This document shows, piece after piece, positions 5,492 to 10,059 of a stretch of 10,059 nucleotides of DNA. Each line of letters opens with the position of its first letter. The first letter of the stretch is position 1. This DNA comes from Clostridium sp. UBA1056 (lineage in GTDB: Bacteria > Bacillota > Clostridia > Clostridiales > Clostridiaceae): the NCBI GenBank assembly GCA_002316385.1, contig DCDL01000001.1, positions 23,947-34,005 on the forward strand, read 5' to 3'. The position numbers were made by a program, and so were the translations under genes. The notes beneath the pieces were generated by a model that did not search any database, was not told the DNA's origin, and saw only the letters and a list, made by a program, of their open reading frames with translations.

Positions 5492-6025
5492 ATGAAGTCT
5501 GCACTATTTATGTGGGAATGTATTGGTGTAATTATGATTTTTCTAATAGGTACCATAATTCACTTTGGCTATGAAATGACAAACAAACTAACCTTTACTT
5601 CTGGTATATTTGCTGTTAATGAAAGCGTATGGGAACATTGCAAACTTACCTTCTGGTCGCCTTTAATATTCGCACTTATAGAATACTTTTTTGTTGGTAA
5701 ATATGTAAATAATTTTTTATTTGCAAAGACTTCAAGTGCTTATATAACTACAATTTCCATGCTAGTTCTTTACTATAGAACTCTTAAAAATAATAACTCA
5801 CACTCTCTTCTGAAGGATTTAATTATTTTTGAAATTAGTATTATAATAGGACTACTAGTAAGCTACAATATAATGTTACTACCTAAGCTTCCATCTGTTA
5901 TGGATAAAATAGCTATAATCATGCTATTCATTGCTACATTTATCTTTTATTTATTTACTTATTGTCCACCAAAACTACCTATATTTTATTGCTCTGTATC
6001 TAACTCTTACGGTACAAAACACTAA
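5492..6025 (+). CDS. DUF6512-type small membrane protein
   Basis: This 177-residue integral membrane protein has about five segments, near residues 8-27, 52-70, 82-96, 108-129 and 138-157. Conserved-looking signatures are IIHFGYEMT (22-30), NESVWEHCKL (43-52) in the first loop, and the C-terminal PPKLPIF (159-165) followed by SYG. I associate the NESVWEH and PPxxPLF motifs with the DUF6512 family, whose function is unknown; the acidic and His residues in the motif could bind metal or be catalytic. AAGGAGG stands 6 nt before the ATG. It is divergent from sodA and convergent with the sensor kinase, so it is probably transcribed alone. The two short membrane-edge motifs suggest a complete protein. 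Confidence 0.75.
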   Translation: MKSALFMWECIGVIMIFLIGTIIHFGYEMTNKLTFTSGIFAVNESVWEHCKLTFWSPLIFALIEYFFVGKYVNNFLFAKTSSAYITTISMLVLYYRTLKNNNSHSLLKDLIIFEISIIIGLLVSYNIMLLPKLPSVMDKIAIIMLFIATFIFYLFTYCPPKLPIFYCSVSNSYGTKH

Positions 6026-6048
6026 TCTTTTCTATTATGTAATAAAAT

Positions 6049-6164
6049 AGGAACCTTCATAAAATAATGAGTATGAGCTATTATTGTTAAGAAAGGGTTG
6101 ATCCATAATAATATAAGCTTATGCTCATTATTAATTTCAGATTATCTGCTTTATGAAAGCTCCT
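6049..6164. terminator. Long imperfect foldback between convergent genes, likely bidirectional terminator
   Basis: Outer arms at 6049-6063 and 6150-6164 (AGGAACCTTCATAAA against AGGAGCTTTCATAAA) and inner arms at 6063-6079 and 6116-6132 (AATAATGAGTATGAGCT against AATAATGAGCATAAGCT) each differ at two positions. The differences in the inner arms become G-U pairs in plus-strand RNA, while those in the outer arms become G-U pairs in minus-strand RNA. A small palindrome, CAGATTATCTG (6138-6148), is inserted on one side. TTATTTAAATTT follows on the plus strand and ATTTTATT on the minus strand. It separates the DUF6512 gene from the kinase gene. A decayed foldback element is an alternative. Confidence 0.5.
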
Positions 6165-6176
6165 TATTTAAATTTG

Positions 6177-7556
6177 CTATAACTTAGGTATTTCTATTAT
6201 AAATTCTGTTCCTTCATTTAATTTGCTTTTTACTTTTACTGTTCCTCCATGAGCCTCTATTATTGCCTTAGATATAGTAAGTCCTATACCTGCTCCTCCT
6301 GTAGCTCTAGCTCTAGATTCATCAGCTCTATAGAATCGTTGAAAAATATAAGGTAAATGTTCCTTAGAAATTCCTATGCCATTATCTCTTATATTTATTA
6401 TTGCCTTATCCTTTTTATCACGACAAGTAACTTCAATTATTCCTCCTTGTTCAGTATACTTTATCCCATTAGAAATAATATTTACTAAAGCTTGAATGAT
6501 TTTATCCTTATCTGCAGCTACCATGGAACTTTCTAAAATTCTTGTTACATTAATATCTTTATCATGTAGTTGCTTTTCAAAATTTATTAAAACCATTTCT
6601 ATTAAATCCTTTATATTTACTTCGCTTCTATTTAAAATCAAATCTTCACTTTCATACCTAGAGAGATGCTCTAGGGATCCTACTAACCGACTTAATCTTT
6701 GTACCTCCTCATGGATGCTTTGTAGCCTTTCTTCTGTGGGCTCCCAAATTCCATCTATTAACGCCTCAAGCTGACCTTGCATAGTAGTTAAAGGGGTTCT
6801 AAGCTCATGGGATATATCCTTAGTTAAGATTTTTCTTATTTTTTCTTCCTCATCTAAACTATTTGCTAAAGTATTTACGGAATTAATCATTTCCTTAATC
6901 TCTTTAATATTACTTTCTTCTTTAATTCTATTTTTATATTTTCCTGTAGCTATGAAATTTGTAGCCTTAACTACACTTCCTATGGGTTTACTTATGGATG
7001 TAGAAATTAAAACTCCTATACATATGGAAACACCTAAAGAAAAAATTCCTACAAAAATTAATATATTATCTAAGGTTTTGAAAAAACCTACATCTGAATC
7101 ATTATAATAAAGAGGTCCATAGTATCCTATTTCAAGAGTTCCTACAGAATTATCATCTATTTTTAGATTGTATGTTTCCTCAGTATAATCTCCCTGATAT
7201 CCAGGATTTATAATGTTCATATTATAACCCATCCTATCCATCATAGCCTCACACATACTGCTATTATGAGTTTTAGCACTCCATATCACATTATCTGATA
7301 CATCTTTAACCTTTATTATGAAACCATTATCTATAGCTTCAAGGCCTATTTTTTCTATATCTTCTCTACCCCATGCTCCATTTTTATAGGTATTACTTAT
7401 ATCTCTAATTAGTACATTCTTTCTCTCTTCTATTATATCTTCTAGATATCTATTAAAGTTTTCCTTCATAAACATATGAGATGCAAAGCTAATTAAAAAT
7501 ATTATAGTCATGGAAAATAATATAAAAATTAAAGTAAGTCTATGCTTTAGCTTCAT
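6177..7556 (-). CDS. Two-component sensor histidine kinase
   Basis: This 459-residue membrane kinase partners the response regulator encoded just upstream. Transmembrane helix 1 is at residues 7-29. An outer sensor domain spans about 30-163, helix 2 is at 164-186, and a HAMP linker at 187-240. The HisKA domain has the phospho-acceptor H250 in SHELRTPL. The ATPase has N363 in the N box (NIISNGIKYT), DNGIGI from D391, and the G2 motif GGAGIGL near 420-426. All catalytic motifs look intact. The sensor has an unusual run with H97, M101, C102, M105, M106, M109 and M113, then a GYYGPLYY segment before helix 2. A TTG at 7574 would add six residues. I prefer the ATG at 7556, with GGTGGTGA upstream, 4 nt after the regulator's stop. 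Confidence 0.92.
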   Translation of the reverse strand: MKLKHRLTLIFILFSMTIIFLISFASHMFMKENFNRYLEDIIEERKNVLIRDISNTYKNGAWGREDIEKIGLEAIDNGFIIKVKDVSDNVIWSAKTHNSSMCEAMMDRMGYNMNIINPGYQGDYTEETYNLKIDDNSVGTLEIGYYGPLYYNDSDVGFFKTLDNILIFVGIFSLGVSICIGVLISTSISKPIGSVVKATNFIATGKYKNRIKEESNIKEIKEMINSVNTLANSLDEEEKIRKILTKDISHELRTPLTTMQGQLEALIDGIWEPTEERLQSIHEEVQRLSRLVGSLEHLSRYESEDLILNRSEVNIKDLIEMVLINFEKQLHDKDINVTRILESSMVAADKDKIIQALVNIISNGIKYTEQGGIIEVTCRDKKDKAIINIRDNGIGISKEHLPYIFQRFYRADESRARATGGAGIGLTISKAIIEAHGGTVKVKSKLNEGTEFIIEIPKL

Positions 7557-7560
7557 TGAA

Positions 7561-8247
7561 TCATTCACCACCAAATTTATATCCTATACCGTGGACTGTT
7601 ATAATGTATTTAGGATTTTTACTATTATCCTCTATCTTACTTCTTAAATTTTTTATGTGAGAGTCTATTATTCTATCATAGACATCACTATCATCACCTA
7701 GAGCTCTATCTAAAAGTTCTGCCCTAGTGAATACTTTCTTTGGACTTTCACACAATGTTAAAAGTATCTTAAACTCTGAAGGAGTTAATTCTATTAAATT
7801 ATCATTTTTTCTTACCTCATAGTTATCTAAATTTAAAACTAAGTTTCCATTATTGAATCTTAAGATATTATCTTGATTATAGTTTAAAGTTCTTTTTAAT
7901 ATTGCATTTACTCTAGCTACCACTTGCTTAGGACTGAATGGTTTAGTTATATAGTCATCGGTACCTAGAGAAAAGCCATTTAAAATACTTTCTTCTTCAA
8001 CCTTAGCTGTTAGCATTATTATAGGCACATCTGATTCCCTTCTTATGGTTTCACAAATCTTTTCTCCTGATATATCCGGTAACATTAAATCTAATATTAC
8101 TAACTTAGGATTATACTGTTCATATTTATCAAGAGCTTCATTTCCATTAAGTGCAGTTATGACTCCATAGCCGGCCTTTTTTAAATAAGCTTCTAAAACT
8201 TCCAAAATTTTAACTTCATCTTCCACAATAAGTATATCTATTTTCAT
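7561..8247 (-). CDS. OmpR/PhoB-family response regulator
   Basis: This is a 228-residue response regulator. The receiver domain (residues 1-120) has the acidic pocket E9/D10, phospho-acceptor D53 (ILDLMLPD), T80 and K102 (TKPF). A linker leads to a winged-helix Trans_reg_C domain (about 130-226) with the usual LTPSEFKILLTL, VFTRAELLD and RIIDSHIKNLRSKIEDN motifs and the C-terminal hairpin YIITVHGIGYKF. It is the first gene of an operon with the sensor kinase, ending 4 nt before the kinase ATG. GGAGG stands 7 nt before the ATG. Being divergent from the copper-type membrane protein gene, it is a likely regulator of both directions. Confidence 0.95.
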   Translation of the reverse strand: MKIDILIVEDEVKILEVLEAYLKKAGYGVITALNGNEALDKYEQYNPKLVILDLMLPDISGEKICETIRRESDVPIIMLTAKVEEESILNGFSLGTDDYITKPFSPKQVVARVNAILKRTLNYNQDNILRFNNGNLVLNLDNYEVRKNDNLIELTPSEFKILLTLCESPKKVFTRAELLDRALGDDSDVYDRIIDSHIKNLRSKIEDNSKNPKYIITVHGIGYKFGGE

Positions 8248-8268
8248 ATATGGTCCTCCATAAATTTA

Positions 8269-8309
8269 AAATCATTATAATGTTCTTCTTAATTATAATA
8301 AATCATTAT
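8269..8309 (-). promoter_or_regulatory. Candidate promoter of the two-component operon with repeated boxes
   Basis: Read leftward, a consensus -10 TATAAT (8279-8274) has a poor -35, TTTATT (8302-8297), at 17 nt. The 10-mer AAATCATTAT is repeated exactly, at 8269-8278 over the -10 and at 8300-8309 at the -35, 31 bp apart (three helical turns). The repeats may be binding sites for the response regulator itself. Confidence 0.4.
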
Positions 8310-8361
8310 GAAGATTCTATGTAGAATCCTCCATAAAATCTTCACAACTTAAATATATACT
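8309..8361 (+). promoter_or_regulatory. Candidate promoter and operator of the HMA/cupredoxin gene
   Basis: TATACT (8356-8361) is a good -10, but nothing resembling TTGACA lies 16-18 nt upstream. In its place is an inverted repeat TGAAGATT (8309-8316) and AATCTTCA (8337-8344). Nested in it is a second palindrome, GATTCTA-TG-TAGAATC (8313-8328). A weak -35 covered by a symmetric site suggests an activator-dependent promoter, with the adjacent OmpR-type regulator as first candidate. Confidence 0.4.
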
Positions 8362-8387
8362 TTAGTTACTATCTTAAAATTATGTAT

Positions 8388-8402
8388 GAGGTGATAATTT
8401 TG
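8388..8402 (+). promoter_or_regulatory. Ribosome site that fixes a TTG start
   Basis: GAGGTGA (8388-8394) is followed after 5 nt by TTG at 8400. The ATG at 8382 lies upstream of this site and has no SD of its own. The protein from TTG, MSNKSITLNIDNM, begins exactly as HMA domains do. Confidence 0.75.
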
Positions 8403-9830
8403 TCTAATAAGTCTATAACTCTAAATATTGATAATATGGTCTGTAATTCCTGTGAAAATATTATTAAAAAACATTTTAAAAAGCTTTCTGGGGTTACAAT
8501 TGTAAAGGCAAGCTACAGCAAGGGGACGGTATATATTGAGTATGATGCTGAAGAGGTATCCTATTCGACTATAGTTTACACCATGGAGAAAGCTGGTTAT
8601 AAGGTTACTGGTGATAAAAAAAAGAGTGAATCAGAATTTCTTCCCATTGTTGGAATAGTTCTTATCGCTCTACTTATGATCCGTCTTGGCAAAGGTACTG
8701 GCGTATTTGACATGTCTTCTGCTTTAAGTAATAGAGTTAGCTATATTGCTCTATTTACCATTGGGGTTCTGACTTCTCTACACTGTGTAGGTATGTGCGG
8801 TGGAATAATGATGTCACAAAGTATTACTTCTCAAATAATTCCTGAAAAAAGCAAATTTAAGCCAGGTCTTATGTATAATTTAGGTCGTTTAATTTCTTAC
8901 ACTATCCTAGGTGGTATTGTAGGAGGTATAGGTGAGGTGTTTTCTCTTTCCTTTGGTGCTCAAGGTCTCATAGCAATAGTTGCAGGTATATTTATGGTAA
9001 TTATGGGACTAAACTTATATGGCTTTAAAGCTTTCAGAAAATTTTCTGTAAAACTTCCTTGGAATAGCTGTAATTCTCAAAAAAAATCTAGAAATCCTCT
9101 TATAGTTGGATTATTAAACGGATTTATGCCTTGTGGTCCGCTGCAAACCATGCAGCTTTATGCTCTAGCTTCTGGTAGTGTTATAGCTGGTGCAACATCA
9201 ATGTTTTTCTTTGCATTAGGTACAATTCCTTTGATGTTAGGCTTTGGAGTTATCGCTAATCTGCTTAATCAGAAAAACTCTAATAGACTAATTAAATATA
9301 GTGGTGGTATCATCATAGTTCTAGGAATTATCATGGCCAATCGTGGGGTATCCTTAATGGGAATTAATGTAATGCCTAACTCCCTATCTTTAGGTGGAAG
9401 CAACAACACAAGTGTATCTGAGAAGGCTTCAGTGAATAAAGCAACAATTTCTAAAGGAAAACAAACTATAAAAATTGCTGCTACTAATCAGGGATATACT
9501 CCAAGTACAGTTTATGTTCAAAAGGGAATTCCTACTGAATTCATAATAGATGGTGAAAGTATTAACTTCTGTAATAATAAAATTGTTATTCCTTCTATGA
9601 ATGTTCAAAAAACTCTATCCTCTGGAGAAAATGTAATAGAATTTACTCCTGAAGGCGGAGACATAAACTACAGCTGCTGGATGGGTATGCTTAGAGGAAC
9701 TATAAAAGTAGTAGATGATTTAAATTCTATAGATGATTCTACTATACAAAATGATATAGATAGTGAATTTTACTATCCTTCCAATGATTCTAATAATCAA
9801 TATTTTAATGGTGGTTTTTCTTGTCACTAA
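8400..9830 (+). CDS. HMA / UreH-type (TauE/SafE) membrane / cupredoxin fusion, probable copper-handling protein
   Basis: This 476-residue fusion has three parts. Residues 5-70 form a heavy-metal-associated domain with C15-N-S-C18 in the usual loop. Residues 80-320 form a six- or seven-helix membrane module of the UreH_2/TauE-SafE type, with its two hallmark motifs: TSLHCVGMCGG (H128, C129, M132, C133) and GLLNGFMPCGPL (C245). Residues 354-438 are a cupredoxin-like domain with C391 (INFC) and SCWMGM (C426, M428, M430). A polar 38-residue tail ends FSCH. Known relatives are linked to copper movement or delivery. The Cys/Met ligand set in all parts favours Cu(I), but the transport direction is not evident. 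It is divergent from the two-component system. I see no clear terminator after the stop. Confidence 0.87.
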   Translation: MSNKSITLNIDNMVCNSCENIIKKHFKKLSGVTIVKASYSKGTVYIEYDAEEVSYSTIVYTMEKAGYKVTGDKKKSESEFLPIVGIVLIALLMIRLGKGTGVFDMSSALSNRVSYIALFTIGVLTSLHCVGMCGGIMMSQSITSQIIPEKSKFKPGLMYNLGRLISYTILGGIVGGIGEVFSLSFGAQGLIAIVAGIFMVIMGLNLYGFKAFRKFSVKLPWNSCNSQKKSRNPLIVGLLNGFMPCGPLQTMQLYALASGSVIAGATSMFFFALGTIPLMLGFGVIANLLNQKNSNRLIKYSGGIIIVLGIIMANRGVSLMGINVMPNSLSLGGSNNTSVSEKASVNKATISKGKQTIKIAATNQGYTPSTVYVQKGIPTEFIIDGESINFCNNKIVIPSMNVQKTLSSGENVIEFTPEGGDINYSCWMGMLRGTIKVVDDLNSIDDSTIQNDIDSEFYYPSNDSNNQYFNGGFSCH

Positions 9831-9876
9831 AAATTAAGATAAAATCTAAAAAATAATTCACCAGTCTTTATAAAAT

Positions 9877-9914
9877 GGGGCTTTCGCAAAATAAGCTAAT
9901 CTAAATAAATATTG
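9877..9914. mobile_element. IS-end-like sequence, related to the left arm of the foldback at 1677
   Basis: GGGGCTTTCGCAAAATAAGC and onward resembles the terminal inverted repeats of several transposon families, which often read GGGGCTGTTGCAAAA. From 9886 to 9914 it matches 1680-1709 almost base for base, with one base missing and one substitution. No transposase is visible inside the window. This is either the edge of an element continuing to the right or a solo remnant. Confidence 0.45.
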
Positions 9915-10059
9915 GAGTGGCACTTATATTATTAACGCTCAGCCGTTTCGGAATATTGATTTACTAAAGCATTTATTCAAGATGAAATCTACAACACAAC
10001 AACTCGTATACACTCAAACAAGTTGTGTTGCTTACGATTTTACCATTCATAAATACTAA
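9895..10059 (+). other. Unassigned short open frame at the right end
   Basis: The frame is open from a TAA at 9892 to a TAA at 10057-10059. The only ATG is at 9982, which would give 25 residues (MKSTTQQLVYTQTSCVAYDF and a few more). The upstream part reads SGTYIINAQPFRNIDLLKHL. Base composition here is richer in G and C than the surrounding non-coding DNA. I do not recognise the product and see no ribosome site. It could be part of a mobile element. Confidence 0.25.
9992..10030. repeat. 9-bp inverted repeat near the right edge
   Basis: CAACACAAC (9992-10000) and GTTGTGTTG (10022-10030) are perfect arms around 21 nt. Weaker AAATC/GATTT pairing lies outside them. It falls inside the IS-like end region. 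No U-rich tail of the usual kind follows. Confidence 0.45.

Noticed and set aside
6496..6774. Plus-strand open frame of 92 codons
   Set aside because: It is antisense to the HisKA and ATPase part of the kinase gene and has no start signal.

Overview
The window looks like chromosomal DNA of a low-GC, spore-former-type Firmicute, most probably a Clostridium or close relative. The evidence is the very AT-rich intergenic DNA, strong AGGAGG ribosome sites, TTG start use, and a gene set typical of clostridia: a PadR/HAAS/DUF4097 operon, an M23 protein with a long coiled coil, a DUF6512 membrane protein and a single Mn-type superoxide dismutase. I cannot name the species. There is no tRNA, rRNA, CRISPR array or phage gene.

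Layout, left to right. Positions 1-138 may hold the broken or partial 5' end of a leftward gene. A leftward exported coiled-coil/LytM-domain protein (292-1503) has a clear promoter and an unusual leader carrying a second, orphan Shine-Dalgarno sequence. A ~100-bp foldback element (1677-1776), which also serves as a terminator, separates it from a compact leftward operon: padR (4161-3835), a HAAS-domain membrane protein (3835-2891) and a DUF4097 membrane-anchored protein (2898-1825). These three genes overlap by 1 and 8 nt. Upstream of padR is a 512-bp gene-free stretch with five related 20-bp operator-like boxes about 40 bp apart and three further inverted repeats.

Next come leftward sodA (5288-4674) and, divergent from it, a small DUF6512 membrane protein (5492-6025). 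That gene converges on a two-component system across a long imperfect inverted repeat (6049-6164). The system comprises an OmpR-type response regulator (8247-7561) and a sensor kinase (7556-6177). Divergent from it is a fused HMA/UreH-type membrane/cupredoxin protein (8400-9830), which is probably a copper-handling protein. The kinase sensor region is rich in Met with a Cys and a His, so I infer that the two divergent units may form one metal-sensing and metal-handling module. The right end (9877-10059) carries a sequence resembling an insertion-sequence terminus and related to one arm of the 1677-1776 foldback, followed by a short unassigned reading frame.

I do not see a wholly new multi-gene system. 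The observations most worth following are the phased operator array, the orphan Shine-Dalgarno leaders, the lost zinc ligand in the M23 domain, and the kinase/copper-protein pairing.
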